64,000 nucleotides of DNA, from contig JAODTK010005825.1 in the NCBI GenBank assembly GCA_026419785.1, positions 1-64,000 of the forward strand, written 5' to 3'. This document shows positions 23,576 through 37,309 of the stretch, one piece after another (the first letter of the stretch is position 1; each line of letters begins with the position of its first letter). The notes under the pieces were generated by a model, which was not told the origin of the DNA, made no database searches, and saw nothing but the letters and a program-made list of their open reading frames with translations. The position numbers and the translations under genes were made by a program. This DNA comes from Sclerodactyla briareus (Eukaryota; Echinodermata; Holothuroidea; Dendrochirotida; Sclerodactylidae).

Positions 23576-26500
23576 CTGACTGTTGACCCCATTGAGTAAA
23601 AAAATGTTGACAACCATTCCTGGAATTCCTGGAATACTCCCAAGAGAGGTATGATAACATAGATTCCACTTGAGATTTTATCAATTGGTGATATGCCTAT
23701 CAGGTAATATTGGTCTGCCAATGTTTACCAGCACATCAAGACAAACATGTAGTTTGCTAACGCCGAAACAACCAATTTACCAACCTTACCTTAGCGTGGC
23801 CCAAAGGCCAGTGAGGTTTCAGATGTGCTCACCCTGAAAGGCTACAATATAATGTATTACCATGCACCCACTCCACACAGGAATGCGGCAGAACGAAACC
23901 AACATTTTTTGGGAACAACTAATTGTTTAGTTTATCACCCTCAAGCACAAATGATAAAGGACTAAGGGTTTAATTTTCTGATGACGGGTCCAAGGCTGGA
24001 CGAATATTCAGTGGCATCACAACGGTTGTTCGTAGGGGGGTCAAGAGACTTGATTTGCACCCCGGAGGCTGAACCATCATTAGGTTTTTCAATCATCCTG
24101 CTGTGGTAATGATAGCTCACCCTAACCCCCTTATCAGCTACAGTCGCTACACAACAACCATCAACTCAATAGCGGTTTCGTGTTTTTGAGTTGCGCATGC
24201 TCCACTACACTGAAACAGTTCGGGGCAATAGAACAAGTTCCCCCCATAGCAATATTGTTAGGGCCTATTTCCAAACTGTCAACACTATTTGGCCAACCAA
24301 CCATGTTTCTGATGTTATTGTTGATTTTAAGTTGGGGGGGAAATCTGTAAAGTTTGTGTTGGCAGGATTTGTAATTTATGGCAGGGGCGATCGTTCTGCA
24401 TGCACATTCAATGTCAAATGACCTCGTTCTCTCATGACCCTTGACACATTATCAATTGAACATTTGCCCTGAATTTTTTGTTTACTTATATTTATCTTTT
24501 TCTTATCAAGAAAAAAATCCGCTCACCTTCATTTGGCACGCCTTCTGGCCTGGGGTAGAGGAGGGGGGCACTGCCCCTCCCTGACCCCCCCCCCCCCCCC
24601 CCCCCCTTTGTGACACCACTGCAAATATTCACACATGAAGTGTGTGCAGGCCTAGAAGTAGGCCTAGATCTGATTGTCCTGAAAATTCTGCCCCTCTAGT
24701 AACCCCCCCCCCTCCTTCCCCACAGAATTCTCAACAGTAGATATAGAGGTTAATACCCTAACAACATAATTTGTGAACAAATCATTTTTCAAATCAGTGA
24801 TTTGAATTAACCAGACTCACAATGATCACAGCACACAGCATCACATGGTGCACATCACAGATATAACAGTAAAAAGTAACATGTTTATATTTCAATGGAA
24901 CAATTTAATACAAAACACAATTACCTGTGTTGTTCGACTGTCACAATAAGTGTTATTGCACAATAGAGATCCCCCTTCAGTTCCTGAGCATAATGGACCA
25001 AACTTTGAAGGCCGATAACTCAACACTGTAACATCGTATTGAAATACTGTTTTGAACCATAGATATAGTAATCAATTCCCTGTGATATTACCTCTGTGGT
25101 ATTCAAGCCTGCAGTTGGCCTTTATTTCTGCAAAAATTGACACACTCCAACAGTTATGAGATCTGTGTGGTTTCCACAAGTTTTGAAGCAGGATGGTGAA
25201 GATTCTCAACACTGTGGAATGCTTCACAACTGTGTAAATACTGTATAATGATTAGACCAGTCCTTGTTGACATAAGACTTGAAGCTGTTCCTCGAGATGC
25301 CATAACAAGCTGGCTAAAAGTGGTGTGTCACTAATACTGCCTGTTAATATATACAGATGAGCAGAACATAAAGGCCTACAGTCTACATACTATAATTAAG
25401 GTCCGATAATTACCTCAAAATACCATAAATACTCTGTTTAAACGTATTCACAAAACTCACTAGTTTGTGAAATTGTAAGCTTACGAATACTTACCCCTAT
25501 TGCACTTTGCACCCCACTCCCACACCATTGATTGAACAACAGGGAATCTTTTACAATAGTCCGGGCTGGCAACCCTATCGTCCATCCTATTTTGCCAGTT
25601 GAACATTTAATGTAACAGATTGGAAAACTCAAGTATTGCTATACTTCAATGACACATCAACATATGCTTATATGTCTTTGATTTTTTTTTTTTTTGCATA
25701 CAATTGTTATATTTCTCATTACTTGTAAAATTGAAAATAATGTTGTTTTTTTTAAACATTTTGCTCTATCATGAGTGGTGAATAAAGAGGTCATGAACCA
25801 TAATTTGTTTATTTCAAAGACATGTTTGTGTTCATCTGTCATGAAACATACATTCTCCTAGTACCTACCTTCATTCAGTAACGGGCATAAAATATGTGGG
25901 TAGTGTTGTTGTGTTTGTGTATTTGTGCATGTGTGTGTGTGGGGGAACAATTCTGTGAAGAACAGAAGTCAGTTTCTTAGCACAAGAGTCTTCGTTCCCC
26001 CCCCCCCCCAACCCCCTGACCTCCTCGTCATGGTGGTCCCCGGAGACCGGTTTTGGGGTCAATGAAATGATGAAAAAAAAAGGCGGTCCAGTATAGTTCA
26101 CACTCCGCATGAAAGTCATTGTATATAGGCCTAAGTTCCAGTCTATTTTCTCTACTATACCTCTAAAGTACTACCTAATTACCAAGCAACCTGCTTACAG
26201 TGGCCGTATCTAATTACGATTACGAGTATTTGTGCTTTTTTTCTTCTCCTCTCCTTCGTTTCCTCGTCCGTATTGTATTTCACTCTTATTCACTGGCATC
26301 CCAATGTTTTATGACTTGGTACATTTTTTTATCTGCATATCTGTTTGGTAAACAAAATTTTGAAGAGGTGAATGAATGAGGTAAACTAGTCCGTATCAAC
26401 TGGACATACCAAGTCTGGGCCCATTAAGGGGATCACATGCCGCCAATCAAACATTCAACAAAATATGTCTATGGAAAAATTGTGTCTTATTGACCCAAAT

Positions 26501-28789
26501 TGTATAATTTTCCTGAAAATGTCATCAAGGTGAATCTAATTTGGCCAGTTATATTTGATGTCTGATCCTGGCACTGATGTTCAACTTCTGCTGTCCAAAT
26601 GGAAGTAGTTTTGGGCCTCATCCTCTTTTATCTACAAACCCTTGGGGATGAACAGACATGATTTGAGGACCCCAGTGTTTATTTTCCAGATTGATGATGT
26701 GTGGAGCCTTGCTCTCACACAACAGCCATTAATTTTAGGGACCTCTTTCAGCGTTCCTTGTACCCAGGTTGAAGAATATTGGTTGTGCAAATGCAATTGT
26801 ACATATATTAACAGTAAAGCCCAATAATTAAAAAGGTTGGCCAGTAACATGCATAGCAGATATTGCATTAACCTGTTGTATATATCACTGGTAAAAAACT
26901 GTTAAGTTCCTAGCTATGAAATGGTGCCAAATGAGACAGTGGGCATCCTAATTTCACAACAAAGAGTTACTGCATTGGTGAAGCGTGAAGGTTGAATCCA
27001 AAATAGTGATAGAGGTTTTATTGTATCATGGCCTTGAAGTATTAGGTTACCCATACCTTCCCAAGGGAAGGTAAAATGACTTGGGTGATTGGAAGTTGGG
27101 TCATAATCACAGGTAATTAATCTTTTAATGGGGAGCAGTACAAGCATTAGCTCTTAAAGGACAACTGAAGGAGAAATTATGGAAGGCTAATATGGAGAAA
27201 GAGGGCTAGCTGAGAAAAACAGAATGGGTCAGTCCAAAAACCGAAGTTCATACGGACTTCCGTTACAGAGTTACAGTCCTTTGAAGTCTGTGTATGTGTA
27301 TTGTGCAATATCGAAAAGAATCCCATCATGCAATAATAAATGATGTCAGACTGCACAACCCTGCAAACAATTCTTTTTTCCATTGAGATTCACACACAGT
27401 ATTTCACTTCGAGAAGCATTCCGTCCTGTGCGAGAGGAATGTGGGTTGGTAAGTCTTAATGGTCACTTTGGTGAGAGAAGGACAACAGAACTCGGATGAA
27501 TGTTGACTTATTCAACAAAATTAAAACAATCAAATACCGCATAACTTCCCGGGTTGTCCAAGTGTGATGTTCATGCGTTAATGCGCGGATGGCGTTGGGA
27601 GATCGGTTTATTTTGCAAGAATAGGACTAGTAGGTTAAACGAGGGGGTGGGGGGGGGTGGGCACGGGTAAGTTGAGAATTGAAGGTGTGAAGTCGCCAGC
27701 ATACAAAATCTTTCCAATTTGTAAATTATTACTAGACCCTACAGGAAGTGACATAATTATGATTTTTGAAAGAGTGAGCATTGTCAATTAAGCATCAAAC
27801 TTCATGGAACATTGCTCCATGACATGTGGAGGCTGATAAAACAATATTAGGCATCAACATAAGGCCAAATGAGAAAAATATTTCCCATACAGGTTTTCAA
27901 GAAAGAGCACAAAATTCCTCTTTTTAAAACAGTACATGTAAAATTTGCATGGTAATGATGTTCCACAGATTTCTGATCCAATAATGTGAAACAACTTTTG
28001 AAATCTACCACGGTCCATGAAAGGCCATATCAGTTATGTTCAACATGTAGTTATACTGAAAAATTCCACCAATTGAACAAAATTCCGCATTTGGACAAAA
28101 ACCTCAGTTAGTACTAATTCATGAATATGTCTTCATCACTCAACCTGTACAGTCAGTATAAGCAGATCCCACCAGATTAAAGCGAAGGCCGTTGCAAGCA
28201 TCGGAAACACAGGCATATATTCACAGTTTAAACGTACCACTAGTCTATCCATGTATGGAGGAGTTCCCAGCGTATACAACAATAAACAACTGAGAGTGAA
28301 CAAGTCTACAAGCACTGAGGTAAGATTTTGGTGTTGCTGCTGTTACTGTATACCACTGCTGCAATCATGGCTGCAATTGTCTGTGAACACTGTGTTATCG
28401 TGCAACTGATCAGCATCCATCAGAAAGGTACAGTCCTGGGCAGAAAATGGCCTGCTTTGGCAGAATACACTGGCTGCCAACAGTGTAGCGGGCGGGTTGC
28501 TGCTATTGTCCTATTGGCCTTGGTGTTTGTTTATCTATTAATGCAAATTATCACTGACTCTGCGTCCCCCCACTAGTAGAAAAATCCTCACTACAGGAGA
28601 ATTATGAGCTGTGGCATTGACATGAGTGGCAACCTGAAATCGCCCAATATAAATGATACTATTAATGGAGGAGACAACCACTCACCACAAATGCATTCAT
28701 TTAGCATCATCCAATGGTTAGCGACAAGAGTGGCAGAGGGACAGCAACTGGAAGGGTAAGGGAAGGGGGGGGGGGGTTGGAATAGTTTG

Positions 28790-28885
28790 GAGTCCAAGTC
28801 CAGTCACTCCGAGTCCCAGTCCTTCGAATCAAGCTCGAGACCGGTCCTCGGGACCGAGACCATGCTTCGAGTCCCCATACTGGTT
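28790..28885 (-). repeat. Fragment of hAT-like terminus (as at 50.4 kb)
   Basis: 'gagtccaagtccagtcactc', 'ctcgagaccggtcctcggga' and 'cttcgagtcccc' resemble the terminal region of the element at 48964-50472, where 'gagtccaagaccgagtcctc' and 'ctcgagaccgaaccggactc' occur. Only the end region is present. The strand is uncertain because the sequence is partly self-complementary. Confidence 0.35.
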
Positions 28886-29720
28886 GGAATGAGGGGGGGT
28901 TTACTTTCAAAGGCTTCCATTCTACACTAATTTCTCTTTCACACAATATTTGCATGTTGCTCCTATGGACCCAACAATTCACTTTCTCTCTCCCCCTCAA
29001 CATGCGCATTGTTTTGTTTGTGCCCTTAATCAGCAGTGTTTCTGTGAGAAGAGGGAGGGGAGTTTAAACCTCCCAGGACCCAAGATTGGGAAGGATGTTT
29101 CTGCAAAAATGAGCTTTTTTCAACCAAGGTTTCATCACATTTCAGGCTCAAACATTGCTCTATAATAAAGGCCATCAATGCATTTTGTTTTGCCCGGGAA
29201 GGCCGCAGGGGGAACTTTCTCCAGATATCAGAAACCAACCGCCTCCATCTTGGTTCTACCAATAATTTCCACTACAAAAATTCTATCCTGGACTCCTAAT
29301 TAATCTTACATCTGGGCCGGGAATCCTCCCCCTACCCCAGTATGGCAAATTGGCGATCACAAATGTCTTTGGAGTGCCTCTGTGAAATCACTTTTCCCCC
29401 CCCCCAAAGTTGGCACAAACTGAATGAATAGACTGCCTGAAAAATATTATGCATAAAAGGTCACATTAGGATTCCCGAGAGGTAGCCTGCTCAAGCAGGC
29501 GATATGGAAGAAGTCGTTCCTAAAATGAGGGGGCTAGCACTCTTTAGTATAATACCACTGTCGAATAGTCACCACACATATCGTATGCGGACTCTCGTTG
29601 ACAAATCCAAACCAGAGCACCAATGGTGCTGTAGCTCAAAACCGGACAAGTGTACCAAACGAATGGACAATTGAGTGTACAATGTCAAGACAATGAGGCC
29701 AATAAGACAGTTTTCAAACA

Positions 29721-31640
29721 ATGGCATATCGTGCCCAGGCTTGTAACAACTTTTGACCTCATGACTTTGTCATATGCCAAAGATGTCCTCTGAGCAGTCA
29801 ATCAACATTGTACTCAGTTTTGGTCAACCTCTGCATCGAAAAATGACCAAATTGAATCGATTGTTGGGGAAACAAAAGGCATTTCACCAAAATGGCTATT
29901 GCGATCCTTTAATGAGCCAATGACGCGTTGACCTACATCAGTGGTTGGTCAAAGATGGCCCAAAGGTCTTTGAACACAGTGGGTTTAAATCAATCACAGA
30001 ATGACTAAGTTTGTTTCTTTCAGCAGATGTACTGTTTAATTATAAAAGCACTATATGCTGTTGCATCCAAAATCTGCAAATGAGCTGAAAAGAGCACCTC
30101 AAAGACATTATTGTCACAGTTCAAGAAAAATCGAATGTTCTTTGTAGGAGAAATGACAGGGGGAAATACCATTTTAAATTTCACACATAATGCCTATTTT
30201 GGCCCTTTATTGACATTAACCCCACCCCCCCCCACCATGATATTAAAAGAGTTAAAGCATGTCCCATGGGTCAATGTAAATGGTCCAAAATTTGGTCGAC
30301 ACTGTCTCAGAATGACTGTTTGGGGGCCAAAAAGGTAATGTTGACACACTGGATAGATATAGAGTACAGGCTGTAGGGCCCTAGTGGAAACTCGGACCAA
30401 AAATTCCTGAGAAGCCCAGGGAGGTAAGCTCTTCCATCATCCTGAATCAAAACATCAAGCCACTGTGCACCAACTTTGTAGAAAGATGAAGCATTTGGGT
30501 GATGCAAAAGAGGGCCTTGGGCCACACTGGCTGAAGCCCCAAATTCTGAGAACCTGAAGGTAGGGCTATAGACCATCATTATAGGACTGAACATTAGCAC
30601 TGACCTGGGCTATCAAATTTGTAGAAGCATTTTGATGAGTTAACATTGATGGGCCCTAGAGCTCAAATGAGGACAGAGTTCGCACCCCCGATGCGGCCAC
30701 TAACAAGGGAGCATTACATGTAACTTTAAAGCAAATCAACTGAACTTGTGGGGGAGCTGCATCTTTCAGTTACTATTGTGTGAAATGTTATAAAATGGCC
30801 CTGAACACCCAAAGGTACGGTGTAGACCCTTGTTATGACGAATTTCACCATGTGCACCAAAATTTGTAACAGAAGCATTTTGTGTAATTTCACATTATGG
30901 GCACCAGGGCCAACACTGGGCCTTGGGTCCCTAAAACCCCTGGGCACACCCGAAAGGTACGGCTATTAAATCAGCATGAGGCCTGAGGATCAGCACGGTG
31001 CATCAAAAATTGGAGAGATACAAGTTTTTCGGTATTCCATATAATGGGCCCTAGGGCGCAAATTCTGAACACCCCCAATCGGCTCTAACAAGGACCTTCC
31101 ATGAATGTGAAGAAAATCAATTGAAGCTTGGGGGAGGAAGAGACATTTCAAGTACCTTGTGTGAAATATCTGATGGGCCCTATGGCCCATGTTGCACCTG
31201 GGACCAAAAAATACTGAACACCCCAGAGGTACGGCTATTAGACCATCATAATGACCGAGGACATCAGCATGTGCCAACTGCATTGGTAGGAGTACAAGAT
31301 TTGCAGTATTTGAAATAATGGGCCTATGGCCCAAACTTGGGCATGGCCCAAAATTCATGGAACACCCCAATGGCCCTCGACCCAAGGGCCATTACTGTAA
31401 TGTTGAAGGGAAATCAATTGAAGCTTGGGGGAGGAGATGCATTTCAAGTACTATTGGGTGAAAAAATATTAATAAATGGGCCGCCGGGCTCTAGTTAGGC
31501 CCGGGATAAAAATACAGGACACACCAAAGGTAAGGCTATAGACATCCTATGGCCGAAATCGCACTGTGCAACTACATTTGTAGGAGATTCCAAGATTTTG
31601 CGGTATTTATATTTCAAAAGGGGCCACCCTGCACTATGAG
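29721..31640 (+). repeat. Dispersed/tandem repeat family B, copy 1
   Basis: The opening 'cgtgcccaggcttgtaacaa' and then 'cttttgacctcatg' matches 44830 onward. It is followed by several units of roughly 300-380 bp bearing 'gaagcttgggggagga', 'catttcaagtac', 'atgggccctatggcccat' and 'accccagaggtacggctatt'. The unit starts near 30744, 31127 and 31423 give spacings of 383 and 296. The family is clearly different in sequence from family A. No coding capacity is seen. Confidence 0.6.
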
Positions 31641-34070
31641 TGAATGAGTCAAACGCCAGTTTCAACAAGCTTCCCGACGAGGGGCCAGGTTTCCCCGACG
31701 GAGGGTCTGATTTTCCTGCTGAAAGTTTAGCCCAGATCGGTTCGCCATAGGACAACCTTCACCCTACCCTGTACTCCGAAATTTTCATGTTTCTTTTTAC
31801 TCTTTTTTTCACTCTTTTTCTCTTCTCTCTCTATTCGCTAAATTTCCTCCTCGCTCGCCGACACCCTCTCGATTTCCCCGACCCCGGGCGTTCACATGCC
31901 TGTTAAATCATTGAAAAACATTCGCCACTATTTGGGATATGTACATTTCCTCCTACCTCTAAGTGTAGAGGCCAGTACTAAGGCCCTGGATTTTCTACAG
32001 TGGAAAATAATTCTTACCCACAATTCCCCATGTCCAGACAGAGCACACAGGTACAATAGAATTTTCGATTCATTCAAATCAGACATGCTTCAATAATTTA
32101 TTCATTTACAGGAAGTGAAACACATTTTTACACCATCATAAACTTCGCCTATTTTTAAACTTTCGAAGAGGGAGGGGGGGGGGGAGTTCTATAGTTTTTG
32201 GGGGAATGGGTAAAGTGTTTCCATAAGCAGAGTTGTCTTTCACATCTGGATTATTGCACCGGCTGCTTGTGGGTGCCCAGTCACTTCTAGGTCGTTATTC
32301 AGTGTGTAAAAACGAGATTGGAGGGACAGCTGCAGGCATGGATACAACACAGGTTATACGTGGATGAATGGGAAACTGCATCTATGGGTCCAAACCCCAT
32401 TTCGACTACGATATTCCTATGTGAGAATTATTGGCCTCATAGTTGGTCATTATGCACAGACATTGGGGAGAAATCCAATTATGCCAATAACGCATGACGT
32501 CACACTTGGAGAACCAGGGAGTTTGTCATGTTTTTCATTGTTTCATTTTGTTGAATAACTCAACCTTTAGCAGAAATTCTGTTGTCCCTCCTCCTCACCA
32601 AATTACCATCGACACCTACCAACCCACTACAAGAATCCGCTCCCCAGACTGAAGCTTTTCGAAGCGAAAATAATTGTGAATTTCAATGGAAAAGTTTGTT
32701 GCAGGTTGTGCCATTATGACATAAGGCATTTATTGCATGATGTGATGCTTTTTCGATTTTATGCACTACACATTGTACAAACTTTAAAGGGATGTAACTA
32801 AGTAACGGAAAGTCGTAGAAACTTGGGTTTGGACGACGCATTCAGTTTTTACTCAAGCTAAATATGAGCCTCTGTGTAAGTCATCTTGCCCAGTATCCAT
32901 CAAAAGCAATCATATATACTTATCACCCTATTTCTGGGACGATCACTGGCTTTCTTTGGCTTGCTGAATTCCAGTACAAACTTCTGATCCTAACTTTAAA
33001 TCTTAATCAGGCTTCCACCAGTAACATGGTGATCATGAATATGGTCCTACACACAACCCAGTGAACAAATTTAGGCAATTTCATCTGTAGTCATCCATCA
33101 GAAATACTTTCAATCAGGACACCGGCACACTGTATTGTAAGGTTCTGGTTGTCCTTTACCAGATACTGCTAAATTTGTTCACTGCACAAACCTCAGGTCT
33201 GGCATCAGGTTGTTGCTATGATGCCCAATGCACTCGAAGTGCTACAGCGGTGTGGGTTTCAGGATTGCCACACCTGCGCAGTGTAACTATTCCGACAGAC
33301 CAACCGGACTCGCTACTTTGGTTACATTTAAGTGTAGAGTAAGACTCATCTGTTAGTAACGATTCTGTTGTAAAAATTTTTAAAGCAGCTTTGACTTATA
33401 GGCAGCTATTAATACGTCGTCTATTCTAAAAAAAAAATCTTTGGCATGCGGGTGTGTAGCGTGTACCAGAATCAAAATGCCAGTCTACCCAAGTGACCTT
33501 GCCACCAAATCATATCATATAGTACAAGCAACCGAAACAGGCTCATATTTCATGCGATGTAGTCAAGTTCAAATTGATATCTTGATGAACTTGAAAAATG
33601 TATCCGGCCTATTGATACCATATCATCTCTCAAACGTTAAGAGGTAAGGGCACCAGCCCAATGCCAACACTAATGCAGATTATTCAGTTTTAGCCAATGG
33701 CTCAATGCAGGTTGGTGATAACGAAATGTGCTGGTGCCATATGTGCACATCAGGAAACGCGGCCTTATGCGACCGCAATATGACGGGGGGTACTACAACA
33801 GAATGAGATAATGAGACTACCAAATCAATTAGAGCAACAATTTAATGTACGATAAAAAGCAGCAATTCCCGACAACAAGAGTTGCCAATGGCCACAGTAT
33901 GAGTAGCCCAACCTGCCAATATATCAGAACTGATAGTATGCTATTAGAAGTTAATTAGTGTTTTGATTGGTCATTCCAATGTGCATCAGAACTTATTTGT
34001 ATTGGACAGGTCAACTCCCTTGACTCATCATAGTTGAATATTTTTTCCAAGTGACCCGTTCTTGTCCACA
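31641..34070. other. Stretch without recognised genes
   Basis: Contains a pyrimidine-rich block (about 31785-31840), a G tract (32174-32184) and the small inverted-repeat element at 33059-33184. No exon is recognised. Confidence 0.4.
33059..33184. mobile_element. Small inverted-repeat (MITE-like) element
   Basis: CAGTGAACAAATTTAG at 33059-33074 is repeated as its exact reverse complement at 33169-33184, enclosing 94 bases with no coding capacity. A perfect 16-bp inverted repeat at this spacing is unlikely by chance and fits a miniature inverted-repeat transposon. I see no clear target-site duplication, so the superfamily is open. Confidence 0.5.
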
Positions 34071-34480
34071 CACCCTTGTTTATTTATGTAGAAGAAAACT
34101 GTCTCACCCCCCACACCTGGTCGCCTATAATGGACGGATCGGTTTACAAAGCCTTTTCGGGCAAAAAATGACCCCTAGAGGACTTTGACTCAAAAATCCT
34201 GAAACACCCATATTTACCATTGGTCAATGTAACATGACCAAAGTTTCATGAAATCCAATTTGAACGGTAGGAGAAGCATTTTGCAGTTTTCACAAAATGG
34301 ACGAACGTGACCCTAGATGACTTTGACCTAAACTTCTTGAACACCCCAGATGCCCCTCGAGTCAGTGATCATTGTGACAAGTTCATCATGATCGACCACA
34401 CATGACAGGATGAGCAATTTGATCAATTGGGTTTTTGTTTTTTTGGGGGGCTTTGTTTGTAGTAGAAGATCAGAAGATAG
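34070..34480 (+). repeat. Dispersed repeat family F, copy 1
   Basis: The opening is 'gtagaagaaaactgtctcac', then 'acacctggtcgcctataatgg'-like sequence, followed by 'aaaatgacccctagaggact' and 'gatcgaccacaca'. These match 51080-51600 in order. The copy ends in a 'gataggtagatagatag' stretch without the clear hairpin seen in copy 2. Confidence 0.5.
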
Positions 34481-34539
34481 GTAGATAGATAGAATTTCCC
34501 TAACCCAACGAATGGGGTCAAGATAGCCAGCGTAGACAC

Positions 34540-34960
34540 AAGGATAATTGAACTTTTCAGCTCTCTTGCGCTGAACAAAACAATACAGGCAACGGGACCG
34601 TAGTCACCCTTAGCCAAGAGAGAAAGGTACCTCGGAAGAACTTTTTTAGCACTTGCTCCAGCGAAACTAGCCAGTGTAGCCACGTCAGAAAGGTTACTTC
34701 GAACTTTTTAAACACTTGCGGTGTACAGAGATAGGGGCATCGAGATGTAGGGCATAGCACAAGAGGGAGGGTCACTCAGACTTTTAACACTCGCTGGCTG
34801 TGAGAAATAGAATAGGGACCCCGAGAACAAGCCAGTGTGTAGCACAATGGAAAGGTACTCAAGCCTAAACCAGGGCACGACTTTAAACACCTTTCAACAA
34901 CTGGCCATGTCGGGCAAGTTGCTTGCTTCGAAAACTTAAGTGCCATGACATTTTTCACTT
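34540..34960. repeat. Family E tandem array (about 85-bp units)
   Basis: Units carry 'aacactcgctggctgt', 'agaataggg.c.tcgagaac', 'gccagtgtagc' and 'aaggtac(ct)caga.ttt'. About four or five diverged copies are present. The same unit reappears at 38740-38900, about 4 kb away. Confidence 0.5.
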
Positions 34961-34979
34961 TTGCCTCGAATGACAGAAA

Positions 34980-35535
34980 AAACCAAATTTTTTGGGCTTA
35001 GTTCTCTTTCTAAGGGGACACCACGGAGAACGAAGGTCTGCGAGACGGCTAGCTTTTTTTGAAGTGGCAAAAGGGTCCGCGAGGCCGAAGTGGGAAAGGG
35101 TTAAAAACTTGAAATGAGAAAGGGTAGCGAGACCAAAAGTGAGAAAGGGTCCGCGAAACCGAAAGTTTAATGTGGAAAGGGTCCGCGGAGACCGAAGTTT
35201 AGTGAGAAAGGGTCCGCGAGACCAAAATAGAAAATGGGTCGCGAGACCGAAACAGGAAGGTCCACAAGACACAAAATTGAGAAAGGTGGTCCGCGAGGCA
35301 TGAAAGTGGGAAAGGGTTCACAAGACTGAAAGTGACAAAGGGTCTGCGAGACCCGAAAGTGAGAAAGGGTCCACGAGACCGAAAGTTTAAGTGAGAAGGT
35401 GTCGCGAGACCGAAAGTTTAAGTGAGAGAACAGGGTCCCGAGAGAAAAACAGGAAGGTACACAAGACCAAAATTTGCAGAAAGGCCCGTCGCGAGACCGA
35501 AGGTCCGCGAGACTGAAAGTGAGAAATCCTAAATT
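34980..35535 (+). repeat. Family D minisatellite, direct orientation
   Basis: A dense array of short units on the theme 'gagaaagggtccgcgagacc' followed by 'gaaagtttaagt', with unit lengths of about 27-45 bases and much internal variation. More than a dozen copies of 'ccgcgagaccgaaa' or close variants occur. The long frames on the minus strand (Ser/Phe/Leu-rich) are by-products of the array. Confidence 0.75.
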
Positions 35536-36354
35536 GGTGGTGTATTGTTCCGCTGAGAAGTTGTATTGTTTCACTTAGAAGGGGTAACCTACTTACGTTA
35601 ACCATGGGATTGTGCAACCTGCAAACATTGATTGATTTTGTAGCTCATACAATGCACTGGTGTGAGCATGGGCCTCAATGACCATCTGAACGAGTGACCA
35701 TCTCGAGTGTTCAGAAAGTTAAGGTGAAGGGTTAACATTAGGGATAATTCAGTCATATTCCCCTCATGAAACCTCAAATTAGGTTGTTTGCATGCACCGA
35801 GCATGGCTGCCCTGCAGCACACGGTCAAACCCGTTTCCCCCCTGTTTTTGACATCGTTGCTTTTTGACATCATGCCTGCAATTCGTACATCATGGTATTT
35901 TTGCTACTGGTGTTTATGACCGGTACAAGCTAGTCTTTTCGTAATCATTGTAAATTAGCGTAGTCATGGTAAATTTCCACTGCGGGTAAGCAGATCTACA
36001 AGTCATCATGTTTCTCCGTACGTCATTCATTAGTTCGTTGTACGATTTTTGGTAACATTCCACCATACAACTTTCAAACCGCATATGCGATAAGGTAAAA
36101 CTTGGTGGGTGGATGTAGCCGCCACTGGCTAGACGGATTACAACATTTTTTGTTTGCATGGGTGAGTAGATTTCTATGTACTGAATCCAATTAATTACCA
36201 ACACCCAATTAGTCTTCGATAGCTCAATCTCAAGTGTATTTGAATTCGGAAAGGCAAACGGCAACCGCCATTATCGCGGAGACGCTATTTACCCCATTAC
36301 TGGTCACTCTCTAATTGAATTTATTTGTGACCTCAATGCTCAGTCCTTACAAAA
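35536..36354. other. Spacer between inverted family D arrays
   Basis: Unique-looking sequence with no recognised gene. The open frames on the minus strand here (35598-35873, 35914-36264) are unfamiliar. Confidence 0.4.
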
Positions 36355-36597
36355 AAAATCATATTCGGTCTCACGAACCTAGCTTCGTCTCGTGGACCCC
36401 TTTTCTATTTCGGTCTTGTGAACCCTTTTCTATTTCGTCTCACGAACCTACCTGTCCGTGGACCATTTTTCATTTTCAGTCTTGCGAACTTTCGGTCTCG
36501 TTGACCCTTTTCCTATTTTCGTCTTGGAACCTTCGTCTCGGTGGACCCGTCTTTCCTTTCGGAACTTGCAACCTTCGGGTCTCGTGGCTGTAACCTT
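36355..36597 (-). repeat. Family D minisatellite, inverted orientation
   Basis: This is the reverse-strand version of the array at 34980-35535: 'ggtctcgttgacccttttcc', 'cgtctcacgaacct' and 'ttcggtctcgtg'. The two arrays face each other across about 820 bases (35536-36354), so the whole could be a foldback element of about 1.6 kb. Confidence 0.65.
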
Positions 36598-37309
36598 TAT
36601 TATTTATTATATATGAACAACTGATTCTAAATCATCGTTTCCAAAGTTCTCGTCCGCCACATCTCTGACTGTTTCTATCACTACAAATAACTTGTTTCTT
36701 TTCGAAGTGCCCTGTGGTTTGTATTGAGGTATATATTCTGTTTTATCACGAGCAACTCACTAAGGCGCCACTGGTCCATCGTGCTATTTAATAGTTTAAC
36801 GTGACTGAGGTGTCGTACGGTGTACTTGCAGTTACTAGCCAGGCACAAAATCAGCTGCCAGAACACCACATCAATTTTCTCAACAAATTCAGCTCTTATG
36901 GTGTATGAAAGTATCACAACTTAGCTCCCTACTAACTATTTCCTTCTACTATTCAACCCCTAAAGTTTTTGGTAGCATCCAGATAGACCAAGACATATTA
37001 CACAGGAAGTTTTTTATCTCAAACGGTTCTCCGCTTGGAAATAACATCTTTTGTGATATTTTTTTCATGCAATTAAAATGAACGATATACAGCTATCTTT
37101 TGCTGAGAAACCGGTTGCGCTGGTTTCACGTTATTCCTATTGATATATTCCTTGAGTGCATGTTGTGCTCTGTTCCATGTTACATCGGCAGCTATGCGTA
37201 CTCGTAACCTAAAATTAATAATGATAAAACTGCATGCAAAGCTAGCTGTACGATGCCTAGCTCGCTCACTCCGGCCAGCCGCCGCCGAAGATTTTTGTGT
37301 GAATGCAAT

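Larger units (their letters stand above)
22273..29720. other. Upstream of NIPA; mostly unannotated
   Basis: The proximal part should contain the NIPA promoter and 5' untranslated region, but I cannot place a start site. The rest holds G and C tracts (23107-23118, 24585-24606, 25999-26009, 28765-28776), repeat C copy 1 (23190-23575) and a fragment of the hAT terminus (28790-28885). No other gene is recognised. The open frame at 28328-28576 is hydrophobic but unfamiliar. Confidence 0.4.

Noticed and set aside
34955-35617. Overlapping minus-strand frames rich in Ser, Phe and Leu
   Set aside because: They are translations of the family D minisatellite, not genes.
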